Source of the DNA: Paraburkholderia sp. DHOC27 | GTDB lineage: Bacteria; Pseudomonadota; Gammaproteobacteria; Burkholderiales; Burkholderiaceae | Assembly (NCBI RefSeq): GCF_003429005.1 | Contig: NZ_QVQV01000001.1 | Coordinates: forward strand, 1 to 64,000 | Direction of reading: 5' to 3' | Length of the DNA stretch: 64,000 nt | The notes under the pieces: model-generated | What the model was told of the DNA's origin: nothing | What the model saw: the letters and a program-made list of their open reading frames with translations, nothing else | The model's database searches: none | Shown here: piece by piece, positions 44,754 through 54,633 of the stretch | Layout: every line of letters starts with the position of its first letter | Numbering within the stretch: position 1 is the first letter of the stretch | Made by a program: the position numbers and the translations under genes

Positions 44754-47700
44754 AAATCCGGACGCTGCGACTCAAAAACCTCAACTCACTGAAAGGCGAA
44801 TGGCACATCGACTTCACGCGTGCGCCCTTTCTCGACAGCAGTCTGTTCGCCATTGTCGGACCGACCGGCGCGGGCAAATCCACCTTGCTCGACGCGATAT
44901 GTCTCGCGCTTTATCACGAGACACCGCGTCTGAAGAGCATCACTGCGTCGGCAAACGACATCATGACGCGTCATACCGCAGACTGCCTTGCGGAAGTCGA
45001 GTTCGAAGTTAAAGGCGAGGTGTATCGCGCCTTCTGGAGCCAACGGCGCTCACGCGACAAGGTTGATGGCGCATTGCAACCGCCTAAAGTGGAACTCGCA
45101 CGCGGCGACGGCACGATTCTCAGCTCGCAAAGCAGCGACAAACTCAAGCAGGTCGCGCAGATCACAGGGCTCGACTTTGCGCGCTTCACCCGTTCCATGC
45201 TGCTCGCGCAAGGCGGCTTCGCGGCTTTTCTCAACGCCAACGCGAACGACCGCGCGGAATTGCTCGAAGAGCTGACCGGCACTGAAATTTACGGCGAGAT
45301 TTCCCAGCGCGTGTTCGAAAGAGCGCGGGAGGTCCGCGAACAGTTGAACCAGTTGAAGGCGCGTGCCGATGGTGTCGAGCTGCTGAGCGACGAGGCGCGC
45401 AAGGAGATGCTGGAGCGTATCGGCGTGCTGGACGGTCAACTCTTAGCCGTGCGCCAACAACTGGAAACCGTGCAGCGCCACCGGCAATGGCACGTGAACC
45501 TCGCGCTCACACAGAAAGAAGTCGAGGACGCGCAGCAAAAAGCCGTCTCAGCCGATCAAGCCTTAGCGGCGATGTCCGCGGAACTGCAGCGTCTTGCACA
45601 AAGCGAACCCGCAGAAGCGCTGCGGCCGTTGCATCAAACGTGGCAGCAAGCTGGAGCGGCATGCGAACGCACGTCCGTGGAATTGTCAGGGCTGCAACGC
45701 GAGCGCGTCGAGACGCACCACGCGCTGTATCGAGGGCAGCGGCGCGCGCATGCGCTGGCCACCCGAATCGCAACGGATGCACAGCGTAAATGGGACACAC
45801 TGCGCGAGGAACAACAGCAACTCGATCGACGCTGCGCGGAAAATCCTCAACACGCCGCGTTGGGCGAGCGAATCGGCGTATGGCGCGAGCATTTTTTGCG
45901 GCATGAGCGGCTTTCTCAAGAAATCGCGCAGCAGCGTGCGTCGCGCGAGCAGCTCACGCGGCAGCTAAGCGCGAAGCAGGATCAGCACACCGCCGAGAAA
46001 GCGCGGCTCGATCAGGCCGCGCAGACTCAGGCAACCGCCAAAGGGGCGCTCGATACGGCGCTGGCCAATCAGAGCGCCCTACTCGCGGGTCAGGCGCTGC
46101 CCGCGTTACGCGAGGCGTGGCAAAACGCGCAGATGCGGCTGGGTCAATGGCGTCAACTGGCGACGCTCGCGCAGCGTCAGCGCGACCTCGTGATCGAGCG
46201 CGACGATTTGAGCGGTCGCATGCAGGTGGTTCAGGCCAGCATTGCCGAACAGGAGACGACGCAGCACACGCTCAAACAGCAACAGACAGGCGCGCAGGCG
46301 CGATTCGACGACAAGCAGAAATTGCTGGAACAGGAGCAACGGATACGTACGCTCGAAGCGCACCGGCAGCACTTGCAGGTAGGCGAGGCGTGTCCGTTGT
46401 GTGGATCGCTGGAGCATCCCGCCATCGAGGCGTATCAGGCGCTCGATGTGTCGGTCACGCAAACCGCGCTCGTCGATACGAAAAACGAGCTGGAAACGCT
46501 CAGCGCGCGCATCACGCATCTGGCAGGCACGCTGGCCGCGGCGCGTGCCACGCATCAACAGTTGCAACAGCAGCATGGCAAGGTCGTGGTGAACGTCTCA
46601 CTGGGTCAGGAGGAATGGGACGCACAGACGCTTCGTTCGGATGACAGTGCATCGCTCGATGCGCAAGCCTGGCAAGACCATGCCCAGCTCGAAGCGGGAT
46701 GCGAGCACGCCGCGCAGACGCTTGAACAACTCCGGCATCGGCTCGAACACGCGGAAGCGGTCGAACTGCAACTGAGCCATGCGCGTCAGACATTCCACGA
46801 TCAGACCGAAGCGTTGCAGGCCGCGCGCAACCGCGTCGTGTTGACGGAACAGGAAATCCAGCAGAACCGGACGCAGCATGCCGAGCTGCAGGCAGCCGTC
46901 GAAAAGCTGCAAGGCGAGCGCACCGAATTGCAGATATTGATTCTGGCGTCGCTAAAGGAAGCGGGTTTTGCGGAGGCCGCGCTGCCGGACAATCACGACT
47001 CGTGGTTGCAGGCCCGCGCGGCGCAGTGGCAAACGTGGCAGGAAACACAACTGCGTTTGCAGCGGCTGGGGGAAATGTTGTCGCGACAGCAGACGGTCTG
47101 CGAAAGCGCTCGCGCCACCGTGGATGCGTGGGCAGCGCGCACCCATGCGGTGGATTCTTCTGAAGACGCTGCTCTCGTGGATGACACGGCCACGCTAATT
47201 ACACTTGCCGCCGCTGAGAACGATCCAGCGCACGCGCTTGAATCCTGTACTGAACAAGTCGAACAGCATGACAAGGCTCTCGCCGCGCTGAGTGGGCGGC
47301 AACTGCAACTCGAGCAGAATCTGATGCAACAGCAGCGTGCGCTCGCCGAAGCTCAGCAGGCCTGGCAAGAAGCGTTGCACACCAGTCCCTTTGCCGATCA
47401 CGCGGCATTCGCCTCTGCGCTCTTGCCCATCGAGGGACGACAGCGGTTGCGTCAATTGAAAGAGAACGGCGAGCGCGCGAAGCAACAGGCCGACGCCGTG
47501 CTTGCGGCATCCCGCGAGAAATTGCGTTTGCTGCAAACGCAGGCGCTAACGGAAGCGCCGCTGACCGAAATCGAATCACGCATTGCCGAACTGGGTCAGC
47601 AGCAAAGCGGTCTGACCGAACAGCTTGGCGCACAGCGCGCCCTGTTGTCTCGCGATGAACAAAGCCGGCAGAGTCAACAGGCCTTGTTTGCCGAAATCGC

Positions 47701-48235
47701 CGCGCAAGCTAAAGAGACCGATATCTGGCAGCACCTGGACAGCTTGATCGGGTCCGCGCGCGGCGACAAGTTCCGTAAGTTCGCGCAGGGCCTCACGCTC
47801 GATCATCTGCTTTACCTTGCGAACCGGCATCTGGACCGTTTGCATGCGCGCTATCTGCTGAAGCGGAAATCAAGTGGCGAGTTGGAACTGGAAATCACGG
47901 ATGGCTGGCAAGGCGACGTTAGCCGCGATACGCGCACGCTGTCGGGCGGCGAGAGCTTTCTGGTGAGCCTTGCGCTCGCACTCGCGTTGTCCGATCTGGT
48001 GAGCCATAAAACCTCGATTGATTCGCTGTTTCTCGATGAAGGCTTCGGCACGCTCGATGGCGACACGCTCGAAGTGGCGCTCGATGCGCTCGATTCGCTC
48101 AATGCGAGCGGCAAGATGATTGGCGTGATCAGTCACGTAGAGGCGCTCAAAGAGCGCATCAGCACGCAGATCCGGGTGGATAAGGGCGGTGGGGTTGGGC
48201 ATTCGCGGGTGGTGGTGGCGGGGGTGGCGTCGTGA
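44750..48235 (+). CDS. sbcC: Nuclease SbcCD subunit C (ATPase)
   Basis: 1161 residues. GTG start overlapping the sbcD stop (GTGA). Rad50-like: Walker A GPTGAGKSTLLD (about 40), long Gln/Ala/Glu/Arg-rich coiled coils, zinc hook CPLCGS with Cys548 and Cys551, and C-terminal signature LSGGESFLVSLALALALSD with Walker B LFLDEGFGTLD. Forms the ATP-driven clamp with SbcD. Confidence 0.95.
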   Translation: MKIRTLRLKNLNSLKGEWHIDFTRAPFLDSSLFAIVGPTGAGKSTLLDAICLALYHETPRLKSITASANDIMTRHTADCLAEVEFEVKGEVYRAFWSQRRSRDKVDGALQPPKVELARGDGTILSSQSSDKLKQVAQITGLDFARFTRSMLLAQGGFAAFLNANANDRAELLEELTGTEIYGEISQRVFERAREVREQLNQLKARADGVELLSDEARKEMLERIGVLDGQLLAVRQQLETVQRHRQWHVNLALTQKEVEDAQQKAVSADQALAAMSAELQRLAQSEPAEALRPLHQTWQQAGAACERTSVELSGLQRERVETHHALYRGQRRAHALATRIATDAQRKWDTLREEQQQLDRRCAENPQHAALGERIGVWREHFLRHERLSQEIAQQRASREQLTRQLSAKQDQHTAEKARLDQAAQTQATAKGALDTALANQSALLAGQALPALREAWQNAQMRLGQWRQLATLAQRQRDLVIERDDLSGRMQVVQASIAEQETTQHTLKQQQTGAQARFDDKQKLLEQEQRIRTLEAHRQHLQVGEACPLCGSLEHPAIEAYQALDVSVTQTALVDTKNELETLSARITHLAGTLAAARATHQQLQQQHGKVVVNVSLGQEEWDAQTLRSDDSASLDAQAWQDHAQLEAGCEHAAQTLEQLRHRLEHAEAVELQLSHARQTFHDQTEALQAARNRVVLTEQEIQQNRTQHAELQAAVEKLQGERTELQILILASLKEAGFAEAALPDNHDSWLQARAAQWQTWQETQLRLQRLGEMLSRQQTVCESARATVDAWAARTHAVDSSEDAALVDDTATLITLAAAENDPAHALESCTEQVEQHDKALAALSGRQLQLEQNLMQQQRALAEAQQAWQEALHTSPFADHAAFASALLPIEGRQRLRQLKENGERAKQQADAVLAASREKLRLLQTQALTEAPLTEIESRIAELGQQQSGLTEQLGAQRALLSRDEQSRQSQQALFAEIAAQAKETDIWQHLDSLIGSARGDKFRKFAQGLTLDHLLYLANRHLDRLHARYLLKRKSSGELELEITDGWQGDVSRDTRTLSGGESFLVSLALALALSDLVSHKTSIDSLFLDEGFGTLDGDTLEVALDALDSLNASGKMIGVISHVEALKERISTQIRVDKGGGVGHSRVVVAGVAS

Positions 48236-48351
48236 AAGGCGCGAGGGATGAAGTAGGCAAAATGTGCCATTATCATAAGCATTCGTACCCAGGCCGAGCG
48301 CAATACCCAGTCATCTGACCTGTCCCGGCCCGGCAACCAGCGGGGGTGGCC

Positions 48352-49644
48352 ATGCGAGTCGTCGTACTAGGCAGTGGTGTCGTGGGCGTGACGAGCGCCT
48401 GGTATCTGGCCCGCGCCGGGCACGAAGTCACCGTCATCGACCGCGAAGCCGGCCCCGCGCTCGAAACCAGCTTTGCCAACGCAGGACAGATCTCACCGGG
48501 CTACGCCTCCCCTTGGGCCGCGCCCGGTGTGCCGCTGAAGGCCGTCAAGTGGATGTTCCAGAAGCACGCGCCGCTGGCCATCCGTCCGGATGACGCCAAC
48601 AAGCAGTTTCAATTGCAGTGGATGTGGCAGATGCTGCAGAACTGCACCGCTGAACGCTACGCCATCAACAAGAGCCGCATGGTGCGGCTCGCCGAATACA
48701 GCCGCGACTGTTTGCAGGCCTTGCGTGCCGAAACCGGCATCCAGTACGAAGGACGTACCGGCGGCACGTTGCAGGTGTTTCGCACCCAGCAGCAACTCGA
48801 TGGCGCCGCGAAGGACATCGCCGTACTCAAGGAAGCCAACGTGGCCTACGAGTTGCTGATGCCGGCCGAGTTGTCGCGGGCCGAGCCTGCACTCGCGGCC
48901 ACCGCGCACAAGTTGACAGGCGGCCTGCGCTTGCCCGGTGACGAAACCGGCGACTGTCAATTGTTCACCACGCGCCTCGTCACACTCGCCGAGGCGCTCG
49001 GCGTCACGTTCCGCTACAACACAGCGATTGATGCGCTCGTTACCGAGGGCGGCAAGATCGTCGGCGCGCGGCACGGCAACAAACTCGTGCATGCGGACGC
49101 CTTCGTGGTCGCATTCGGCGCGTATTCGACCGAGTTTCTTGCCAGCATCGTCAAGATTCCCGTGTATCCGCTCAAGGGCTATTCGATCACCGCGCCTATC
49201 GCCAATGAAGCCGCAGCGCCGGTTTCGACGGTGCTGGACGAGACCTACAAGATTGCCATTACGCGCTTCGATCGACGCATTCGCGTGGGCGGCATGGCCG
49301 AGATTGTCGGCTTCGATACGAAGTTGCGCGAAGCGCGCCGCGACACGCTGGAGATGTGCGTGAACGATCTGTTCCCCGGCGGCGGCGATACCGCCAACGC
49401 GACGTTCTGGACCGGCCTGCGCCCCATGACGCCGGATGGCACGCCTATCGTCGGCCGCACGGCCGTACCCAATCTTTTCCTGAACACAGGGCACGGCACG
49501 CTCGGCTGGACGATGTCGTGCGGATCCGGTCAGTTACTGGCCGACATCATTTCCGCCAGACAGCCAGCGATTCGTTGCGACGATCTCAATGTATTTCGGT
49601 ATGCCGATGAATCTGCAGTGCCGGCTGATTTCCAGATCGAATGA
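48352..49644 (+). CDS. dadA: D-amino acid dehydrogenase small subunit
   Basis: 430 residues from the ATG at 48352 (a GTG 6 bp earlier is less likely). FAD-binding N-terminus [21 protein letters not shown] (written in part), [33 protein letters not shown] and [14 protein letters not shown] match DadA closely along its length. Membrane-associated flavoenzyme that deaminates D-amino acids such as D-alanine to oxo acids and feeds electrons to the respiratory chain. No alr/dadX racemase gene is beside it. Confidence 0.95.
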   Translation: MRVVVLGSGVVGVTSAWYLARAGHEVTVIDREAGPALETSFANAGQISPGYASPWAAPGVPLKAVKWMFQKHAPLAIRPDDANKQFQLQWMWQMLQNCTAERYAINKSRMVRLAEYSRDCLQALRAETGIQYEGRTGGTLQVFRTQQQLDGAAKDIAVLKEANVAYELLMPAELSRAEPALAATAHKLTGGLRLPGDETGDCQLFTTRLVTLAEALGVTFRYNTAIDALVTEGGKIVGARHGNKLVHADAFVVAFGAYSTEFLASIVKIPVYPLKGYSITAPIANEAAAPVSTVLDETYKIAITRFDRRIRVGGMAEIVGFDTKLREARRDTLEMCVNDLFPGGGDTANATFWTGLRPMTPDGTPIVGRTAVPNLFLNTGHGTLGWTMSCGSGQLLADIISARQPAIRCDDLNVFRYADESAVPADFQIE

Positions 49645-49677
49645 TCGACAAACACTCCAACCCATAGAGGCATTGCG

Positions 49678-50712
49678 ATGGAAGCATTGGTACTCGAAGA
49701 AGCGCGACGCATCAGTTTGCGGCCGTTCACCCTGCCACAAGTGGTGGGCGCGCGCGATGTTCGCATCCGCATTCACACGGTGGGGATTTGCGGCAGCGAC
49801 ATTCACTACTACAAGCACGGGCGTATTGGTCCGTTTGTCGTGAACGAGCCGATGGTGCTTGGGCATGAAGCGGCAGGGACGATCGTTGAAGTCGGCGAAG
49901 AGGTGACGCATCTGAAGGTGGGAGACCGCGTATGCATGGAGCCAGGCGTGCCCGACATGGATTCGCGCGCCGCCCGTGAGGGTCTGTACAACCTCGATCC
50001 GAAAGTGCGGTTCTGGGCCACGCCGCCGGTGCACGGGTGCCTTACGCCGTTCGTGGTGCACCCGGCTTCGTTCACGTTCAAGTTGCCGGACAACGTGAGT
50101 TTCGCGGAAGGCGCGATTGTCGAGCCGCTGGCCATTGGCTTGCAGGCCGCGAAGAAGGCGGCGATCAAGCCCGGGGACGTGGCAGTGGTGCTGGGCGCGG
50201 GGACGATTGGCATGATGTGCGCGCTTGCAGCGCTCGCGGGTGGATGCAGTCGCGCGATTGTGTGTGACATGGTGGAGGAAAAGCTCGCTCTGATTGGCAG
50301 CGTGCAGGGCGTCACGCCGGTGAACATTCGCGACCGGTCGCCACGAGAGGTGGTGTCTGAACTCACGGACGGCTGGGGTGCGAACGTCGTATTCGAGGCG
50401 AGTGGCAATGAGAAAGCGTTCGATGGGATCATCGATCTTCTGTGCCCCGGTGGATGTCTCGTGATGGTGGGGATGCCGCAGAAGGCCGTGCCGCTCGATG
50501 TGGTTGCGGTGCAGATCAAGGAAGCGCGGATCGAATCGGTGTTTCGGTACGCAAATATTTTTCCACGGGCGATTCAGTTGATTGCTTCGGGGAGGCTGGA
50601 TGTGAAGCCGTTCATTTCACGGACGTTTCCGTTTGCCGAGGGGATCAAGGCGTTTGAAGAGGCTGCGAGTGGGAAGCCGGGGGATGTGAAGGTGCAGATT
50701 GTGTTGGGGTGA
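49678..50712 (+). CDS. Zinc-dependent polyol dehydrogenase (xylitol/sorbitol type, MDR)
   Basis: 344 residues. MDR fold: catalytic Zn ligands Cys/His/Glu in [11 protein letters not shown] and [11 protein letters not shown] fold [15 protein letters not shown]. The segment [19 protein letters not shown] lacks the four-cysteine structural zinc loop, as in xylitol and sorbitol dehydrogenases. It oxidises a polyol to the keto-sugar with NAD. It is 33 bp after dadA on the same strand and could be co-transcribed, with no obvious functional link. Confidence 0.88.
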   Translation: MEALVLEEARRISLRPFTLPQVVGARDVRIRIHTVGICGSDIHYYKHGRIGPFVVNEPMVLGHEAAGTIVEVGEEVTHLKVGDRVCMEPGVPDMDSRAAREGLYNLDPKVRFWATPPVHGCLTPFVVHPASFTFKLPDNVSFAEGAIVEPLAIGLQAAKKAAIKPGDVAVVLGAGTIGMMCALAALAGGCSRAIVCDMVEEKLALIGSVQGVTPVNIRDRSPREVVSELTDGWGANVVFEASGNEKAFDGIIDLLCPGGCLVMVGMPQKAVPLDVVAVQIKEARIESVFRYANIFPRAIQLIASGRLDVKPFISRTFPFAEGIKAFEEAASGKPGDVKVQIVLG

Positions 50713-50927
50713 GGGGGACCGAGTTCGTTTCCCTGTGCTCCGTTTAAAGTAACCTGAAGCGTTACGCTCTATAAGAGACTTTCAAAATCTCGCGAATCTC
50801 TTCGTCCTGCAAATAAGACACCACTCAATCCAACCGATTTTCATCAAGGGGTGAACGACCGCGCAAACGCGGACCATCCCTTTGATTTCCCTTTTTCATC
50901 TAATCAGAACGGCCCTCGGGTGCAAAT

Positions 50928-51965
50928 ATGTGGACCGTCAACAACTCGACGAAATATGAAACGGGTCGAGCCTGGGTTCGCGATATGTCCGGTCGCGAGG
51001 TTTGGATCGTGGCTATACGTGCGCGGTTTCGAATTGCGCCGCACGTTGAAGCATTCTGGGATCCTGATCTACCCCAAGCACCGGTGAAGGTCGCTCCGGA
51101 AATAATTGGCGGGGGAGCGCAATGCTTTCTCCTGGCGGACAGTGACTTGGTGCTCGAGAAGCAGGCAACAGATGTTCTTCTATCAGGACACGCGCGGGCG
51201 CCGCGTGGATACATGGTAGGGAGACTGACCACACGGATGCGGGTTGGCCCGGTAGACAAGCGAATTGCCGTCTTCGGCGATCGTGTGTGGCTATCGGGCA
51301 GGCCTTCCGAACCGGAACCATTCGCCATCATGCCCATTGACTATTCCAGGGCGTATGGCGGCCCTAACCTAGCAAGTGACGAGCACGCAGCGGCCGATTG
51401 GTACGAAACAAATCCCGTCGGTATCGGGTACAGCTCTCGGAAATCAGCGCTCACGGGTCAAAGGATTCCAAACCTCGAGGATCCGTCCACCCTTATCAAA
51501 TCCCTTTCCGATCACCCCAACCCGGCTGGGTATGGAGCGATCATGCCGCACTGGATTCAACGCCGCCGCTATGGCGGAACGTTCGACGCAACGTGGCAAA
51601 AGGAGCGTATGCCTCTTCTACCCTTGGATTTTGACCCAAGGTTCTACCAGCAGGCCCCAGAGGATCAGCAAGTTCCCGGATTCCTTCGCGGTGGCGAGCC
51701 CGTACTCCTCGAGGGTGTCCATCCAGATGGACCGCTCGAATTCTATCTCCCGCGGATATCGCTAGCTTTCGAGACTGAGTTCGATGATCTAACTGAAGCA
51801 TCACACCGGGCGCGTCTCCACACGGTCGTGTTCGAACCTGATTTTCCAGCCGTTACTCTCGTTTGGCATACCTCGCTGGAGTGCCATAGACAAGTGAACC
51901 AGTTGTTAGAAACACGGGTCTGGGAACGGCGTCGGCTTCAAACAACGGCGAGGCGACCAACATGA
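50928..51965 (+). CDS. DUF2169 T6SS adaptor protein
   Basis: 345 residues. The DUF2169 pattern is seen in the N-terminus (KYETGRAWVRDMSGREVW), the pattern RVWLSGRPSEPEPFAIMPID and the conserved SRAYGGPN...ADWYETNPVGIGYS. In characterised T6SS modules, DUF2169 proteins load cargo onto VgrG/PAAR tips. It is the first gene of a tight three-gene operon ending in a PAAR-like effector, with its stop overlapping the next start (ATGA). Confidence 0.85.
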   Translation: MWTVNNSTKYETGRAWVRDMSGREVWIVAIRARFRIAPHVEAFWDPDLPQAPVKVAPEIIGGGAQCFLLADSDLVLEKQATDVLLSGHARAPRGYMVGRLTTRMRVGPVDKRIAVFGDRVWLSGRPSEPEPFAIMPIDYSRAYGGPNLASDEHAAADWYETNPVGIGYSSRKSALTGQRIPNLEDPSTLIKSLSDHPNPAGYGAIMPHWIQRRRYGGTFDATWQKERMPLLPLDFDPRFYQQAPEDQQVPGFLRGGEPVLLEGVHPDGPLEFYLPRISLAFETEFDDLTEASHRARLHTVVFEPDFPAVTLVWHTSLECHRQVNQLLETRVWERRRLQTTARRPT

Positions 51966-53002
51966 TCCCGATCTGCGTGTTGGATACAGCTATCTGGAGC
52001 AGTGTGGGCCTGACATCGGCCGCCGCTGCTGCTGCAGTCCGATGTGGGCTTTCTGGTTTTGCCGAATACGAGCATGCTCGCGACAGGCTCGGCGAGCCAG
52101 TGGTAGTCGCGACACCGCCAGCGCAGGCCGGCAATGACACTCCTGCTAAAGCCATGGCCGATATGGCTGTCGCGGCGGTCCTTTCGATGGACGGACTAGA
52201 GGAGGTCGATGATCGCTCTCAGGGTCTTGCGGTCTTTCTTTCATTGCCAGAAGCCAGGCCGGGCCTCTTAGGCGCGTACCCTGAAACAGTCGCAGCGGAG
52301 ATCAGAGCGCGGGTCAATGGAGCCCGTGTCGCGAGACCCGAATCATTTGGACACGCATCTGGCGGGGCGGCACTCTTGCAGGCTGCGGTGTATCTGCAGA
52401 CGAACTCCAGCGGATACGCAATAGTGGTGGGCGTCGACACCTACATCAATCGGGACACGTTGGCATGGCTCGATACAAATCGACAGTTGCACGCAACCTA
52501 TAACGCGTGGGGTTTCATTCCCGGTGCGGCAGCTGGCGCGTGCCTTGTGTGCCACCCGAATCACGTGCCGAGGACGAGACGACCTGCGCTCGCGATAGTG
52601 GAACAGGTTGCTTTTGGGACGGAAGCAGTGCCAATCAAGTCTGCAGGTGTTTGTCTGGGCCGCGCGATAACCGGCATCGTTGATGCACTGGCCGGAAGCG
52701 GTGTAGTGAACCCAGTTTTCGATTCACTGTACTGCGATCTGAACGGTGAAGCCTATCGCTCAGACGAACTTGGATTTATGTTAAGCCGGTGCTCTTCCCG
52801 CTTCCGTGAGCCTGGGGCTTTTCACGCTCCAGCTGATTGCTGGGGCGACGTGGGCGCCGCGTCAATCCCCCTGTTTATTGCTCTAGCCATCCACGCCGCC
52901 GAGTCAGGTTATAGCGCCGGCCCAACCAGCTTGCATCTGGCAGGCTCCGAGGCCGGGCTGCGATCGGGCGTAAGACTTCGCACGCGCACATGGGGAACGT
53001 AG
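51962..53002 (+). CDS. Thiolase-like (KAS-fold) T6SS accessory protein, catalytic residues replaced
   Basis: 346 residues. The beta-ketoacyl-synthase-like frame is visible: SFGHASGGAALLQAAVYL (128-145) fits the ACATG...AIGEA nucleophile helix, and DCWGDVGAASIPL (292-304) fits the KSxxGHxxGAAG loop. The active cysteine corresponds to His131 and the loop histidine to Asp296, so condensation chemistry is unlikely. Sits between DUF2169 and DUF4150 genes, with coupled start. A structural or chaperone role in cargo loading is inferred. Confidence 0.7.
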   Translation: MIPICVLDTAIWSSVGLTSAAAAAAVRCGLSGFAEYEHARDRLGEPVVVATPPAQAGNDTPAKAMADMAVAAVLSMDGLEEVDDRSQGLAVFLSLPEARPGLLGAYPETVAAEIRARVNGARVARPESFGHASGGAALLQAAVYLQTNSSGYAIVVGVDTYINRDTLAWLDTNRQLHATYNAWGFIPGAAAGACLVCHPNHVPRTRRPALAIVEQVAFGTEAVPIKSAGVCLGRAITGIVDALAGSGVVNPVFDSLYCDLNGEAYRSDELGFMLSRCSSRFREPGAFHAPADCWGDVGAASIPLFIALAIHAAESGYSAGPTSLHLAGSEAGLRSGVRLRTRTWGT

Positions 53003-53003
53003 C

Positions 53004-53906
53004 GTGCCAGTGACAATCCACGTCAACGGTGCTTCGAACTCTCTCGTCCACAAAGGGTCCATGGGGTTCGCGAAATCTACCCTGCCCGACGTCTGCAAAA
53101 CGCCCACTCCCGGTGGCCCGGTGCCGGTGCCATACCCAATCATTGTATCGACGTCCTCCGATCTCGCGCACGGAACCACTACGGTTACGGTAGATGGCGG
53201 CAACATGGCCGCGATCAAAGGATCTGAATTATCTCGTTGCACCGGAGACGAGGCAGGTACTGCAGGTGGAGGGGTCAAGTCGAGTACCTTCATGAAGGAG
53301 GCATCCTGGCTCCTCTATTCGTTTGACGTGAAATTTGAAGGTCAAAACGCCTGTCGCCTCAGCGACAAAATGCTGATGAATCACGGGAATACCGCTTGTC
53401 TGGGCGGTTTCATCCAGTCACCCGTTCCGGGAACTGGAGAAGTTGTTCTGGAATGTGACCCAACGTGGGATGAGTGTCAGAAGGCACAAATGCGTGCTAA
53501 AGCGCGAGAGATGAATAACGGTATCGCATCACAAGGTGGCAGCACCACTCTCAGGAAACCTAGTCCAAAGAATGTCGCGGCTGCGGAGCGCGCCCAGGCT
53601 CGCTATGCGAACAACTGGAACAAAGACTACGTGACCGGGAAATTCTCTAGTCCCGATCAAGAGCCTTGCAATCAACCAACTCAGTTCTATCATTCCTGTG
53701 CAAAGGAAAAAGCTGATGGCGATCCCCTAGGGGCGAACATGCAAGCCGATCACGTAATGGAAAAGCAGATGGTGGGTGGTAGAGCAGATGGCCCATTTAG
53801 GTGGCTTGATGCTTCCGTCAACGGGTCCAGCGGCTCCCAGATCAAGGCTGTTCGCAAGAAATACGGAAACGTAAAAGTGACGAAATTTAGAACGAGTGGT
53901 TGCTAG
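53004..53906 (+). CDS. DUF4150 (PAAR-like) effector with nuclease-like C-terminus
   Basis: 300 residues, GTG start (GGGGAA 8 bp upstream), 1 bp after the thiolase-like gene. Residues 1-145 form a DUF4150 PAAR-like tip domain (HKGSMGFAKSTLPDVCKTPT, PYPIIVSTSSDLAHGTTTV). The rest is a variable region ending in 246-278: NMQADHVMEKQMVGG, then WLDASVNGSSGSQI. This Asp249-His250-x2-Glu253, Gly-Gly, Asn273 arrangement resembles HNH/EndoVII-type toxin nucleases. Delivered by VgrG it would cut DNA in competitor cells; activity is inferred. Confidence 0.75.
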   Translation: MPVTIHVNGASNSLVHKGSMGFAKSTLPDVCKTPTPGGPVPVPYPIIVSTSSDLAHGTTTVTVDGGNMAAIKGSELSRCTGDEAGTAGGGVKSSTFMKEASWLLYSFDVKFEGQNACRLSDKMLMNHGNTACLGGFIQSPVPGTGEVVLECDPTWDECQKAQMRAKAREMNNGIASQGGSTTLRKPSPKNVAAAERAQARYANNWNKDYVTGKFSSPDQEPCNQPTQFYHSCAKEKADGDPLGANMQADHVMEKQMVGGRADGPFRWLDASVNGSSGSQIKAVRKKYGNVKVTKFRTSGC

Positions 53907-53995
53907 GTTACGCAAACGAACCAATAACCGTTCAACCCAAACACAGTAACCGCCAGGAACGCCACCCAATCGAAATTCACCGGCGCATCGACTCA

Positions 53996-54523
53996 CTATT
54001 TCCCCTGAACGAGCTCCGAATAATCGTTTTCCGTTGCCCTCAAAAATTCAAGAAAATTCAAGTATGTAAAGTCGGTGGATTCATCGACATAGACCAGTGG
54101 AAATTCGCTTTCTGGTTCATCAGGTATTGAGGTTCTGCGAATCGCGTCATGCAGAACTATGATATAAGCACCGTTTGTCATCGACGAACGACCGAAGACG
54201 AGTGCATTTTCCCTCGGCCCCAGATCGTCGTCCCAAAACGACGATAACCAGCCATCAAACTGGCCTTTTCTGTTGCCCTCCGCAATCTCTGCGCATGACA
54301 GTAGCGAGATCGTAGCGGACACATAATCCCATCCGTTTGATATCAGAAAAAATTCCCTGTAAGTGGGTGAGAGTTTAGTGCCGATCGTTTTCTCCAACGC
54401 CTGAAGATCTGCTTCCGTTGCCGCGTGATGCAACTGCGAGACTGGCTCACCTTCAAAATAAGTGTTCCGCACAGAAACACCGCGCTGAAGTGCATCCGAA
54501 ATTTCATCGTGTAGTGATGGCAT
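53996..54523 (-). CDS. SMI1/KNR4 (SUKH)-type immunity protein
   Basis: 175 residues from the ATG at 54523, chosen for AGGAGGT directly upstream; the frame to 54793 lies inside the next gene. The SUKH core is seen: ADLQALEKTIGTKLSPTYRE, FFLISNGWDY and the ending TYLNFLEFL. SUKH proteins neutralise nuclease toxins and are very often immunity partners. It is the last gene of the minus-strand hcp-vgrG operon and faces the effector gene convergently with an 89-bp gap. Lower GC than surrounding genes suggests recent acquisition. Confidence 0.8.
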   Translation of the reverse strand: MPSLHDEISDALQRGVSVRNTYFEGEPVSQLHHAATEADLQALEKTIGTKLSPTYREFFLISNGWDYVSATISLLSCAEIAEGNRKGQFDGWLSSFWDDDLGPRENALVFGRSSMTNGAYIIVLHDAIRRTSIPDEPESEFPLVYVDESTDFTYLNFLEFLRATENDYSELVQGK

Positions 54524-54633
54524 ACCTACCTCCTGAAAGCGCGCCTGAATCCCAGATGCCCCGCGTGGGATCAACAAGCGTAATCTACTCCAACCTTTGC
54601 CGTTCTGCCGGAAGATCCGCTCGCACTGTCGAT

